Source of the DNA: Prauserella salsuginis
Lineage (GTDB): Bacteria > Actinomycetota > Actinomycetes > Mycobacteriales > Pseudonocardiaceae
Direction: 5' to 3'
DNA: 64,000 nucleotides
Assembly (NCBI RefSeq): GCF_024648885.1
Contig: NZ_JANBBF010000009.1
Location: 62,001 to 126,000, forward strand
In this document: positions 24,262-32,910 of the stretch, piece after piece
How the letters are laid out: every line of letters begins with the position of its first letter
Numbering within the stretch: position 1 is the stretch's first letter
The notes under the pieces: generated by a model
Database searches by the model: none
Seen by the model: only the letters and a program-made list of their open reading frames with translations
Told to the model about the DNA's origin: nothing
Position numbers and translations under genes: made by a program

Positions 24262-26127
24262 TTATCCCTGTTCGCCCGCCCGGGGCCGGTCCCGCAGCGC
24301 CCGGATCCGTGCCAGCAACGTCTCGGCACGCTCGCGGCCGTCGGCCAGGTCCTTGACCCGCTTGGTCGCCACCGCCAGCTTCTGCTTGCGCTCCTGGGCG
24401 TCCATCTTGATGCTCTTGTCGACCTCTTTGAGCTCGGCCTCGATCGCCTCGATCCGCCTGCTCAACGCCTCGTCCAGGGCCAGCGCCAGCTGTTGCTCCG
24501 CCTCGATGAGCTGTTCGGACACGAGCTGGTCCAGCGTGGAGCGCGCATCGGCGATCGACTCGACGAGCCACTGCTTCGTGTGCTGCTTGTCCGCCGAGTG
24601 CCTGCGCGTCCGGCCGACCCACCAGCCCGCGCCGAGGCCGACGACGACCGTCGCGGGCAACACGATCGGGTTGAACAGGGCGAATCCCGCCAACGGCGCA
24701 GCGGCCAGTTTCGCCGCACCCGCACCGCTGGTCAGGCCCATGAACACCAGCAACTTGTCCTCGGCCGACGAAGGGCGCTTGTCCGGCGGCCGCAGTTCCA
24801 CCGGCGGCGTCACCCCGCGCAAGAACTGCGAGCGGATGACGGCCAGCTCCTCCTCGGAGAACAGCTCGGCCAGCGTCGCGTCGGCCACCTGGTTGAGCCG
24901 GTGCGCGAGCATCCCCGAGATGTGCTGCGACGACGCCTGCAGTACCGCGTCGACCTGCGCGGGCAGATCCTTCAGGTCCTGCCGCCGCGCCCCGTCGATC
25001 TCCTGCCGGAACCGCGCCTGGGCGTCCCGCATGCGCCGTGCCGACTCGTGCGTCAGATCGCTGCGAGCCCGCTGGATCTCGCCGCGCAGCTTGAGCTGCC
25101 AACCCCGCGTCGACGAACGGCGGGCGGCGGTCAGCTCGTCCCGGCGGGCCCGCAGCGCGGCGGCCTCGTCCTCCCCGGAGGTCAGCGCGCGCTGGTCGGC
25201 GACCGCGTTCGCATGCCGCTCGGACAGCGCCGTGGCCAGCGAGCGCATCGTGTTCGCCTCGGCCAGCATCGCCGCCCTGCCGACGAGCGTCTCCTGCAGC
25301 GACCCCTGCAGCTCGGCGATCCCCGACTTCTCCCGCAGCGTCGCCGCTGCCTGCTCGTTCGGCGCCTTCGCGGCCATCTCGAACATGCGCGCCGACACCG
25401 GGTGGAACACCGCCTCGGCGAAACGGGGAGCGTGCTCGGCCAGCAACTTGCGGTCGGCCTCGAGGATCTCCCGCCAGCCCCGGAACTGGTCGGTCTTGGC
25501 GAGTGCGAACAGCACGGTCTCGACGCGATCGCTCATCTCGGTCAGGAACCGCAGCTCGCTCGACGTGAACGGAGCCGACGCGTCGACGACGAACAGCAGC
25601 GCCGTCGCGTTGGCCGCAGCCTCCATCGCGAGCTCGGCGTGCCCGACGTCCAGTCCGCCGACACCTGGGGTGTCGACCACGGTGACGCGTTCCAGTAACG
25701 GCACCGGCCCGTCGACCTGCACGTACCGCGGCGGCAACTGGCCTGCCGGCAGTTCGTGCGACACCGAGGACCACGCGGGCAGCTCCGCCATCGGGAACCC
25801 CACCGGGGCGAGCTGTCCCGGGTAGCACGCCTTGGCCGCCCACTCGTCGGCGTGATCGAAGACCAGGTACGTCGACGTCGCCACCTCGGCGTCCACGGGC
25901 GAGAGCCCCGGCGCCGCCAACACGGCGTTGACCAGGGAACTCTTACCGCGGTTCGTCTCGCCGACCACGACCACCGTCGGCTTGGCCGCCGCCGAGGAAC
26001 GCTGCCGCTCCACCCAGTCGGCCGACTCCGGCTCCTCTCCGCGCAGCAGTGTGAGCAGCGTTTCCCTGGCCTGCTTGACCTGGGCGGGCAGGCCGGCCTT
26101 GCCCAGCGAGCGTGTGGATGCCGTCAC
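24262..26127 (-). CDS. Dynamin-like GTPase (IniA/IniC type), last gene of a three-gene operon
   Basis: 621 aa. G1 P-loop GETNRGKSS at 56-64, a G2-like Thr region (AEVATSTYLVF) and G3 VVDTPGVGGLD at about 150. A long helical stalk with many Gln/Arg/Glu heptads follows. A hydrophobic hairpin at about 455-500 would insert in the membrane, and the C-terminus is again coiled-coil. This is bacterial dynamin-like protein architecture, as in mycobacterial IniA/IniC. GTP-driven membrane remodelling or repair at the inner membrane is the expected role. It has its own -10 hexamer just upstream although it sits 33 bp after the GrpE-like gene. Confidence 0.85.
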   Translation of the reverse strand: MTASTRSLGKAGLPAQVKQARETLLTLLRGEEPESADWVERQRSSAAAKPTVVVVGETNRGKSSLVNAVLAAPGLSPVDAEVATSTYLVFDHADEWAAKACYPGQLAPVGFPMAELPAWSSVSHELPAGQLPPRYVQVDGPVPLLERVTVVDTPGVGGLDVGHAELAMEAAANATALLFVVDASAPFTSSELRFLTEMSDRVETVLFALAKTDQFRGWREILEADRKLLAEHAPRFAEAVFHPVSARMFEMAAKAPNEQAAATLREKSGIAELQGSLQETLVGRAAMLAEANTMRSLATALSERHANAVADQRALTSGEDEAAALRARRDELTAARRSSTRGWQLKLRGEIQRARSDLTHESARRMRDAQARFRQEIDGARRQDLKDLPAQVDAVLQASSQHISGMLAHRLNQVADATLAELFSEEELAVIRSQFLRGVTPPVELRPPDKRPSSAEDKLLVFMGLTSGAGAAKLAAAPLAGFALFNPIVLPATVVVGLGAGWWVGRTRRHSADKQHTKQWLVESIADARSTLDQLVSEQLIEAEQQLALALDEALSRRIEAIEAELKEVDKSIKMDAQERKQKLAVATKRVKDLADGRERAETLLARIRALRDRPRAGEQG

Positions 26128-26134
26128 AGCGCGC

Positions 26135-26140
26135 AGCCTA
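26135..26140 (-). promoter_or_regulatory. -10 hexamer, leaderless start
   Basis: TAGGCT on the minus strand, 7 nt before the GTG at 26127; suggests an internal promoter for the downstream dynamin gene. Confidence 0.5.
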
Positions 26141-26160
26141 TCGGGGAGCCGCCTGCGGGC

Positions 26161-26562
26161 TCAGCGACGCGTGTACACGGTGACGACGGGTGCGCGCAGC
26201 AGACGGTCGTGGTCGACGAAGCCGGGGACCTCGGTCTCGGCGACCGTGCCCTCCAGGCGGGCGTCCTCGGTGCGCACGGCACCGCCAGCCTCGTGTTGCG
26301 CCGGGTCGAACCGCGCACCGTCGGGACGCAGCGCGTGCACGCCGATCGCCGCGAGTCCCTTCTCGATTCGCTCGGCGACACCGTCACTGTGCGCGCGGTC
26401 CATGGCGTACAGGCAGAGCTGGATGAGCGCATGGCGGTCGGCCAGCGCCTGCTCCGGCTCGATGCCGCTGGCGAGTGCTACCGGGTCCACATCGCTTTCC
26501 GACGTGCTACCCGCCGGTACGGTTCCCACGTTCCGGAACTCTTCGGTCGCCGAGTCGCCCAC
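26161..26562 (-). CDS. GrpE-like nucleotide exchange factor, short form
   Basis: 133 aa. The C-terminal half matches the GrpE beta domain: RFDPAQHEAGGAV, GTVAETEVPGF and DRLLRAPVVTVY align with the conserved 'FDPxxHEA...GTVxxExxxGY...DRxLRPAxVxV' pattern. The long N-terminal helix of true GrpE is shortened to about 60 residues. It starts 3 bp after the upstream dynamin-like gene stops, so all three are probably one operon. No dnaK is in this window. Possibly it serves an Hsp70-like partner elsewhere; the link to dynamin GTPases is inference. Confidence 0.78.
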   Translation of the reverse strand: MGDSATEEFRNVGTVPAGSTSESDVDPVALASGIEPEQALADRHALIQLCLYAMDRAHSDGVAERIEKGLAAIGVHALRPDGARFDPAQHEAGGAVRTEDARLEGTVAETEVPGFVDHDRLLRAPVVTVYTRR

Positions 26563-26565
26563 GGG

Positions 26566-28524
26566 TCACCGACCAGCGCCGCCGGGCCCGGCGGCGGGCG
26601 GGTGCACCGGCTGCGGGCGAGCCGCCTGCGGTGGTGCGGGATTCGGATACCCGGCGGGCCGCGCTGCCGGGTCCGGCCGTGCGGCCGGGTCGGGCCGTGC
26701 CGGCGGACCGGGGCGTGGCGGCGGGTCGTGACGTGCCGGCGGGTCGTGACGTGCCGGCGGGTCGTGACGTGCGGGCGGGTCCTGGCGAATGTGGCCCGTC
26801 CGGGCGCCGTCGGGAGCCGGATCGACTCGGCGAACACCGTCGGCGGCCCCGGCGGATTCGCCCCCAGGCCCGGGACCGGACGCGGAGCCCCCTGCTCCCG
26901 CCGCCTGGCTCGCCCGGGTCTTCAGGCGCTGCCACATCAGGAAGTACGCGCGGTGCACGACGTGCGCCACCCGAGCCTGCGCAGGCGTCGCACCGAATGA
27001 GGCGAACGACCGCCACCAGCCCGCGCGCTCCAGCGCGTATGCCGCCAGGTCGTCCACAGGTGCGCCGGGCAAACCGAGCTGGGCGTCCACCTCGGCGCTG
27101 CTGCCGACCCGCAGCACCTCGTCGGTCAGGTCCTGCGGCATCTCGACCGCACCCGACGTGACCAGCGTCAACGCCTCCAGCAGCCGCAGCTGGTGCGCCT
27201 CGGGGCGGGCGAGGAGGACCTCGATGGCGTCGTGCACCCGCTGTCGTTCCGCGTGGTCACCGGAATGGTGGGCGAACGCCGTGATCGAAGCCAGCGCCGC
27301 GGCCGCCTTGATGCCGTCGGCCCTCGCGGCGAACACGCTGGCCAGCCGCCGCTGCACGGCCTCAAGTCCGGAGACGTCGAGCAACCGCCGGTGCAGCGCA
27401 CCCACCGTGATCCGCTCGTCCTCGCGAATGACCTCGATCGCCCTGCGGATGCCGAACAGGTCCAGCTTCTCCAGCAGCCGCACCCGCACCCCCGCGGGCA
27501 CGTCGCAGTCCCAGGTGGTGAACAGGTCGGCCGAGACGAGCATGACCTCGAGGTCGCCGTCGTCGAGGCCGGCGAGGGTGCGGAGCGCGTCGGCCTCGGT
27601 GTCGGTGAACGCTCCCGTCTCCGTCGACTCGGCGAGCAGGCCGATCACCGGCAGTACGTCGGCGACCCGCGGGCGCAGCAGGCCGGCCTGCTTCTCGGCG
27701 AGCTTCGTCGCGGCGAGCCACACGTCGCCGTCGGCGCCCTCGACCGACTCCGGCGGCACCGTGTCGGCCTTGTTCAGCACCGCGATGGCGTTGACCGGAC
27801 CCGCCTCGCGGCTCGCCGTCGCCGCCGTGAACGCGGCGAGTGCCTGCTGATCGTCGGCCCGGATGCCCTGCGTGACGACGTACAGCACCGCCTCGGCGCC
27901 GACCAGCGCGCTGCGGGACGTCTCGTCGAGCGCGTCGGCGCTGCCGGGGTCCTCGGCGTCCTCCGATGGTTCGGCCGGCTCGCCGGTCTGCGCCTCCGCG
28001 TCGTCGGCGAGTGATCCGCTCAGCCGGGTCGCACCGAGTGCCCGCTGGGTACGCGCCACCGACGACGTGTCGAGCGAGCCCAGTCCCGGGGTGTCGATCA
28101 CCGTCATGTCGCGCAGCACCGCGTTCGTCAGGTACGCCTCGATGTGCGACACCCGCTCGATGTCGACGCCCAGCTCCGCGGGGATGCCACCGTCGGGCGC
28201 GAACGGTTGCACCTGCTTGGTGCCGTCGGTGAACACCACCTCGATGCGGTCCACCGTGCCGTACTGGAACCGCGTCACGAGCCTCGTGCACTCGCCGACG
28301 GCCGTGGGCGCCACGCGACGTCCGATCAGGGCGTTGACCAGTGTCGACTTTCCGGACTTGATCCGCCCGGCGACCGCGACCTGCAACGGCGCCTCGAGCC
28401 TGCGCAGCACCTCGGTGAAACCTGCCGCCGTGCGAGGGGAAACCTGACCACGCAGCCGGTGGCACAGATCCGCGACCGAGTCCGAAAGCGGGCCGGCCGG
28501 TCTGCCCTCACCTGCCGCCGTCAT
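26566..28524 (-). CDS. Dynamin-like GTPase, first gene of the operon
   Basis: 652 aa. G1 GRIKSGKST at about 53-61, G3 VIDTPGLGSLD, and a VLNKAD G4-like motif; an acidic insert (EPAEPSEDAEDPGSADALDE) interrupts the GTPase domain. Only weak hydrophobic patches follow, so this is the IniC/IniA-like partner without an obvious membrane hairpin. The C-terminal ~90 residues are a Pro/Arg/Asp low-complexity tail encoded by 18-bp tandem repeats. Paired dynamin-like genes usually hetero-assemble. ATG 28524 is chosen; the upstream frame is not protein-like. Confidence 0.83.
   Translation of the reverse strand: MTAAGEGRPAGPLSDSVADLCHRLRGQVSPRTAAGFTEVLRRLEAPLQVAVAGRIKSGKSTLVNALIGRRVAPTAVGECTRLVTRFQYGTVDRIEVVFTDGTKQVQPFAPDGGIPAELGVDIERVSHIEAYLTNAVLRDMTVIDTPGLGSLDTSSVARTQRALGATRLSGSLADDAEAQTGEPAEPSEDAEDPGSADALDETSRSALVGAEAVLYVVTQGIRADDQQALAAFTAATASREAGPVNAIAVLNKADTVPPESVEGADGDVWLAATKLAEKQAGLLRPRVADVLPVIGLLAESTETGAFTDTEADALRTLAGLDDGDLEVMLVSADLFTTWDCDVPAGVRVRLLEKLDLFGIRRAIEVIREDERITVGALHRRLLDVSGLEAVQRRLASVFAARADGIKAAAALASITAFAHHSGDHAERQRVHDAIEVLLARPEAHQLRLLEALTLVTSGAVEMPQDLTDEVLRVGSSAEVDAQLGLPGAPVDDLAAYALERAGWWRSFASFGATPAQARVAHVVHRAYFLMWQRLKTRASQAAGAGGSASGPGPGGESAGAADGVRRVDPAPDGARTGHIRQDPPARHDPPARHDPPARHDPPPRPGPPARPDPAARPDPAARPAGYPNPAPPQAARPQPVHPPAAGPGGAGR
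26721..26774. repeat. 18-bp coding tandem repeat x3 in the dynamin-like tail
   Basis: Three nearly identical 18-bp units (26721-26738, 26739-26756, 26757-26774) encode repeated PPARHD hexapeptides; degenerate copies flank them. In frame, so likely to vary in number between strains. Confidence 0.85.
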
Positions 28525-28691
28525 CCGAACCCCCTGCTGGCCGTGTCCGCCACCGCTGTTTGCGGGCACATCCTCCCACCCGGATCCCGCCGCCGACCAC
28601 CTCGGACGCGGGACACGCCGACGGCGACGCCGGGCCCGGCGACCCGACTCGGGGCGGTTCCGCCCGCCGCCGGGACGCCGGGCCGTCCCAC

Positions 28692-28730
28692 GCGGTCATC
28701 CCAGGCGGTCATCCCAGGCGGTCATCCCAG
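28692..28730. repeat. 13-bp tandem repeat x3 upstream of the sensor kinase
   Basis: Three perfect copies of GCGGTCATCCCAG, ending 53 bp before the -10 of the sensor kinase gene. Position makes an upstream regulator-binding array possible; replication slippage is the plain alternative. The rest of 28525-28783 has no gene. Confidence 0.85.
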
Positions 28731-28783
28731 GCGACGACCCGGCGTGCGACCTCAGGGCGACGCGCGGGCGGTCCACAGCCGCC

Positions 28784-28789
28784 TACCGT
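28784..28789 (+). promoter_or_regulatory. -10 hexamer, leaderless start
   Basis: TACCGT, 6 nt before the GTG at 28796. Confidence 0.6.
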
Positions 28790-28795
28790 GGGCTG

Positions 28796-30091
28796 GTGCG
28801 CCGCATCAGTCTCTGGATGAAGGCCCATCCCGTGGTGGGCGACAGCCTCATCGCCATCGTGCTGTTCGCACTCGACGTGCTGGTCTACGCCCTGTTCGTG
28901 GCGTTTCCGGTGCCCGACATCGCCACCCCGCCGTGGTACGTGGGACTGCCGCTGATCGTGATCCTGCTGGGTGTCGTCCCGCTGCGGCGCAAGTACCCGC
29001 TGGTCATGGCGTACTGGGTGCTCGTCTGGACGATCCCGTACGTCGCGGCGGGGTTCGGCGACGTCGCGTTCAGCGTGGCCGTGGTCAGCTGTATCGCGCT
29101 GTACACGGTGGTCGTCTGCAGCGGACGCCGACAGGCCGCGTTCTACACCGCGTTGACGCTGGTCGTGAGCCTGACGCACCAGATACTCCAGTACCCCGAC
29201 GACTGGGTCGTCAACACGGTGACCGTCGTGCTGGCCCTGGCGCTCTGCTGGGTGCTGGGTGAGTTCGTCGGCGCCCGGCGCGCCTACCAGGCCGAGGTCG
29301 AGGCGCGGCTGCACCTGCTGGAGAACGAACGCCACCAGGCCACCCGCATCGCCGTCGCCGAGGAGCGCGAACGCATCGCCCGCGAGCTGCACGACGTCGT
29401 GGCGCACGCCGTCAGCGTGATCGTGGTGCACGCCGACGGCGCGTCCTACGCCGTCCGCAAGGACCCCGACCTGGCCGAACGCGCGATCGGCACCATCTCC
29501 GACACGGGCCGCAGCGCGCTGCACGAACTGCGCAGGCTGCTGGCGATCCTGCGCGATGACGACCGCGACGACGCCGAGAATCGCGTCGGCGGCGAGGGGG
29601 CGCGCACGCCGCAACCGACGGCCGCCGACCTCGTCGAACTGGCCGACCGCGTCGAGACGGCGGGCCTGACGGTGCGGCTCGACCTGGACGAGACCATCGA
29701 CGAGCTGCCCGCGGGCGTATCGCTCGGCGTGTACCGGATCGTCCAGGAGGCGCTCACCAACAGCCTCAAGCACGCGGGCGTCGGCACGCGCGCGCACGTG
29801 CGGGTGCGCTGGGACCGCGGGGCCGGCCGCGACACCGACCACGCCGGGTCGGTGCACATCGACGTGGAGGACGACGGCGCGGGCCGGGCCAACCCGGTGC
29901 TGGCGGGTGGGCCCGGTGCGGGCGCGGCGCGCGAAGGACCGGCCGAGCGCGCACCGTCGGCGCCGGGTGGGAACGGCCTCATCGGCATGCGCGAACGCAC
30001 GAACGTCCACGACGGAACCCTCACCGCAGGACCGGCACCCGGCGGCGGCTGGCAGGTCCGTGCCGTACTCACCGTTAGGTTGGGCGAATGA
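28796..30091 (+). CDS. Sensor histidine kinase, NarL-type (HisKA_3)
   Basis: 431 aa. Five to six hydrophobic segments fill residues about 15-165. The dimerisation helix has the phospho-acceptor His in ERIARELHDVVAHAVS. The HATPase_c domain has an N-box around IVQEALTNSLKHA and the GNGLIGMRER G-box. No extracytoplasmic domain of size, so it probably senses at or in the membrane. Overlaps the response regulator gene by 4 bp (ATGA), so they are co-translated. Confidence 0.92.
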   Translation: MRRISLWMKAHPVVGDSLIAIVLFALDVLVYALFVAFPVPDIATPPWYVGLPLIVILLGVVPLRRKYPLVMAYWVLVWTIPYVAAGFGDVAFSVAVVSCIALYTVVVCSGRRQAAFYTALTLVVSLTHQILQYPDDWVVNTVTVVLALALCWVLGEFVGARRAYQAEVEARLHLLENERHQATRIAVAEERERIARELHDVVAHAVSVIVVHADGASYAVRKDPDLAERAIGTISDTGRSALHELRRLLAILRDDDRDDAENRVGGEGARTPQPTAADLVELADRVETAGLTVRLDLDETIDELPAGVSLGVYRIVQEALTNSLKHAGVGTRAHVRVRWDRGAGRDTDHAGSVHIDVEDDGAGRANPVLAGGPGAGAAREGPAERAPSAPGGNGLIGMRERTNVHDGTLTAGPAPGGGWQVRAVLTVRLGE

Positions 30092-30741
30092 TCCGAGTAC
30101 TCGTCGTCGACGATCAGGAACTGATGCGGGTCGGCTTCCGCATGGTGCTCGACGCGTCCGGCGACATCGAGGTTGCGGGGGAGGCGGGCAACGGCGAGGA
30201 GGCGGTGCACCTCGCCGAGCAGCTGAACCCGGACGTCGTGCTGATGGACGTGCGCATGCCCGTGCTCGACGGCGTCGAGGCGACGCAGCGGATCGTGACG
30301 GCGGGCAGTTCGCGGGTGCTGGTCATGACGACGTTCGACCTGGACGAATACGTCTACTCGGCGTTGCAGGCCGGCGCGTCCGGGTTCCTGTTGAAGGACA
30401 CGCCGCCCGACGATCTGGTGTCGGCGCTGCGGTCGGTGGCGCGCGGCGACGCGGTCGTCTCGCCCGCGGTGACCCGGCGGCTGCTGGACCGGTTCGTCGA
30501 CACCGGACGGATCGCACCACGCGACGCGAGCGCGCTGGACGCGCTCACCGAGCGGGAACGCGAAGTCCTGGCCCACGTCGCGAAGGGACAGTCGAACACG
30601 GAGATCGCGCGAGAGCTGTTCCTGTCCGAGGCGACCGTGAAGACCCACGTCGGCCGCATCCTCACGAAGCTCGACCTGCGCGACCGCGTCCAGGCCGTCG
30701 TCCTCGCCTACGAAACCGGACTCGCCCGCCCCGGAACCTGA
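30088..30741 (+). CDS. Response regulator, NarL/LuxR family
   Basis: 217 aa. Receiver domain with acidic pair VVDDQ and phospho-acceptor Asp in VVLMDVRMPVLDG, switch Thr in VMTTFD and Lys in LLKDTPP. C-terminal LuxR HTH: LTEREREVLAHVAKGQSN, then LFLSEATVKTHVGRIL. Cognate of the preceding kinase by overlap. Target genes are unknown. A shared-family terminator follows. Confidence 0.94.
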   Translation: MIRVLVVDDQELMRVGFRMVLDASGDIEVAGEAGNGEEAVHLAEQLNPDVVLMDVRMPVLDGVEATQRIVTAGSSRVLVMTTFDLDEYVYSALQAGASGFLLKDTPPDDLVSALRSVARGDAVVSPAVTRRLLDRFVDTGRIAPRDASALDALTEREREVLAHVAKGQSNTEIARELFLSEATVKTHVGRILTKLDLRDRVQAVVLAYETGLARPGT

Positions 30742-30782
30742 AACCTCACCGCAAATCTTCCGGATCGGGCAGTGAGGCGGGT

Positions 30783-30837
30783 TGCTCCCAAGGGCACCTT
30801 GGGGGCGTTGAGTGCCACTAAGGTGCCCTTGGGGGCA
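30783..30837. terminator. Dispersed-family hairpin between convergent response regulator and SDR genes
   Basis: 18-bp arms with one mismatch (30783-30800, 30820-30837), 19-nt loop; each arm holds the AAGGGCACCTT core and the 3' side reads TGCCCTTGGGGGCA. Confidence 0.85.
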
Positions 30838-30878
30838 CTACCCGTGAGGGATGAGGCGGAAGAATTTCGGGGGATGCC

Positions 30879-31805
30879 TCAGCGGTACACCGACATGTCG
30901 ACCGTCCTCGGGTCGAGCCCCGCCTGGAAGACCTCGCGGAAACAGCGGCCGAAGTCGGGACGGCTGCCGTCGACGTCGGTGATGTCGTACATCGACGACA
31001 GCGTCCACGACGCGAGCGTGCGGCCCGCCAGCCGCGCCACATCGGGATCGGCCGCCAGCGCGGCGACACCGCGCGCCAGGTACGCGGGCGTCTCCGACAC
31101 GGCGAACTCCGGGCGCTCGTCGGTCACCGCATCCCGCCAGTTCTCCTCGGTGACGCCGAACAGGTCGAGCATGGCCTCCGAACGCAGGAATCCCGGTGTG
31201 ACCGACAGCCCCGTGCAGCCGTGGGCGGTGAGTTCAGCGCCCAGCGCCCGCCCGATGGCCCGCACCCCGCACTTGACGAGGTAGTACGGGATGCCCGCAC
31301 CGAGGTACTCGTCGTCCTCGGCGTCGGTCACCTCGACCACGAGACCGCCCGGATCGCGCACAACCAGCGGCAGCAGCCGGTGCAGCGCGATGAGGTGCGT
31401 CTCCAGTCCGCCGCGCACGAGAGTCAGCGCACTGTCCAACGGCGACTCCCAGTACGCGTTGTCGAAGTCGACGTACGGATCGCCGCCCCACACGTCGTCG
31501 ACGAGCACGTCGATCCGCCCACCCGCTTCGGCATCGACCCTGGCGACGAGACCGTCCACATCAGCCACGTTCGAGAAGTCGCACCGGACCGGGATCCCGC
31601 GGCCGCCTGCCTCGTCGACGAGTTCGGCTGTCCCCTCGATGGTCTCCGGCCTGCCCATCGGCGACGCGTGCTCGCGCGTCGTCCTTCCCGCGACGAACAC
31701 GGTCGCCCCGCCGCGTCCGAGTTCCACCGCGATCGCCCTGCCACATCCCCGCGTCGCACCCGTCACCACGGCGACCTTGCCTTGCAGCGGGCCGGTTCCG
31801 GTCAT
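30879..31805 (-). CDS. SDR-family oxidoreductase
   Basis: 308 aa. Cofactor motif VTGATRGCGRAIAVEL, arginine-containing GRTT after the second strand (NADP preference), and the active-site Tyr-Lys in PYYLVKCG, preceded by a VTDAED strand in place of the usual Ser-rich one. The NNAG motif is replaced by VDDVWGG. It is an atypical SDR longer than the ~250-aa norm. ATG at 31805 overlaps the TetR stop by 4 bp (ATGA), so the TetR gene and this one form an operon. Confidence 0.85.
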   Translation of the reverse strand: MTGTGPLQGKVAVVTGATRGCGRAIAVELGRGGATVFVAGRTTREHASPMGRPETIEGTAELVDEAGGRGIPVRCDFSNVADVDGLVARVDAEAGGRIDVLVDDVWGGDPYVDFDNAYWESPLDSALTLVRGGLETHLIALHRLLPLVVRDPGGLVVEVTDAEDDEYLGAGIPYYLVKCGVRAIGRALGAELTAHGCTGLSVTPGFLRSEAMLDLFGVTEENWRDAVTDERPEFAVSETPAYLARGVAALAADPDVARLAGRTLASWTLSSMYDITDVDGSRPDFGRCFREVFQAGLDPRTVDMSVYR

Positions 31806-32479
31806 GGCAGCCATCCCTTCATGATCATGTCGACGGTCTCGGCGAGACAGGCCCGCAACGTGCCCCTCACCGGTCCCGCTTCGTTCGCCGCCGTCGTGTT
31901 GTTCGCAGGCCCGGTGTCGTCGGCGATGTCGTTCGCAAGTCCGGTGTCGTTGGTGGCGTCGTCGGCCCGCAGCGACCAGTCCAGTGCCGCGCCGTTGACC
32001 GCCGACAGCAGCACGCGCGCGGCGACGTCGGGTTCCGGTCCGCGCCACCCGCTGTCCGGCACGGCGCGCAGCAGCACGGTCAGCTCGCCCCTGAGGGCCG
32101 CGTAGTGCAGGCCGAGGAGGCCGCGCAGCTCCGGGTCGGCGAGGTCGGTGCCGAGCTGGGCGAGGTGGTTCGCGACGCCGGAGTCGCCGCCGTTGTCCAG
32201 ACCTGCGAACACCGCGAGCAGCGCCGACCGCACGGCCGCTGCCGGCGAGTCCGCTTCGGCCGCGGCCCCGCGCATGCGCTCGACGGCCTGGGTGCGCCCG
32301 AGTTCAGTCAACGCCCGCAGCAGGCCTGCCTTCGAGCCGAAGCGTTGCGCGACGCTGCCGACCGCCACCCCCGCCTCGCGGGCGACCTGCGCCAGCGTGA
32401 AACCCGGCCCTGCCTGCTCGATGACTGCGGCCGCTGCCGTCAGCAACCGTTCGTCGGTGATCGTCCGCGGTCTCGCCAC
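31802..32479 (-). CDS. TetR family regulator, operon with SDR
   Basis: 225 aa from a GTG at 32479. The N-terminal HTH (TLAQVAREAGVAVGSVAQRF) is standard. Near residues 175-200 there is a short low-complexity repeat of Asn/Asp/Thr/Ala (NDTG, DDTG, NNTT), encoded by repeated GTCGTTG-like pieces. A palindrome sits directly upstream of the start, and the gene is co-translated with the SDR, so self-repression plus control of the SDR is likely. Ligand unknown. Confidence 0.9.
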   Translation of the reverse strand: MARPRTITDERLLTAAAAVIEQAGPGFTLAQVAREAGVAVGSVAQRFGSKAGLLRALTELGRTQAVERMRGAAAEADSPAAAVRSALLAVFAGLDNGGDSGVANHLAQLGTDLADPELRGLLGLHYAALRGELTVLLRAVPDSGWRGPEPDVAARVLLSAVNGAALDWSLRADDATNDTGLANDIADDTGPANNTTAANEAGPVRGTLRACLAETVDMIMKGWLP

Positions 32480-32487
32480 CCCATTAA

Positions 32488-32501
32488 TGAACCACAGTTC
32501 A
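32488..32501. promoter_or_regulatory. TetR operator candidate
   Basis: TGAAC-CACA-GTTCA, perfect 5-bp arms with 4-bp spacer, 9 bp upstream of the TetR GTG. Confidence 0.6.
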
Positions 32502-32910
32502 ATAACTGTCGCAAGCCGTGGCTGCCCGCACCCGAGCAGCCCCCGGACACGACATCCCCGACATCGGAAATCGGCGGTTCAGGGGGAACTCAGGGTTGTC
32601 ACCGATCGCGCGTACACCACCGATCCAGGAAGCTATGAGCACCGGCGAAGACCTGGGAAGAAACGACGACCGGCCACCCGCCTACGACCACGGGACAACC
32701 CGATTTCGGTCTACAGGATGACGCGCAACCGGGCGGGTAGCCGGAATGATGAAGCCCACCACAGGCGATCTACCCAGGCGAATCGCCGCACCGGGGACGA
32801 CAACGACGTTCGCCACGGCCACCGCAGTGACGCATCGGCATCCGGGTTCGACCCGTGAACCCGGCGCCCGCCACACCCACGGCCGTCGAACGCCGCCACA
32901 GGAGGACACC
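32502..32910. other. Divergent intergenic region before the ABC transporter
   Basis: 409 bp with no credible gene. An inverted repeat of 8-bp arms (CCGGGTTC 32842-32849; complement 32857-32864, spacer 7) lies 47 bp before the ABC gene and could be an operator. Confidence 0.45.

Noticed and set aside
26475-27161. Gene on the plus strand opposite the dynamin-like tail
   Set aside because: The frame is opened by the 18-bp repeat encoding the Pro/Arg tail and has no domain.
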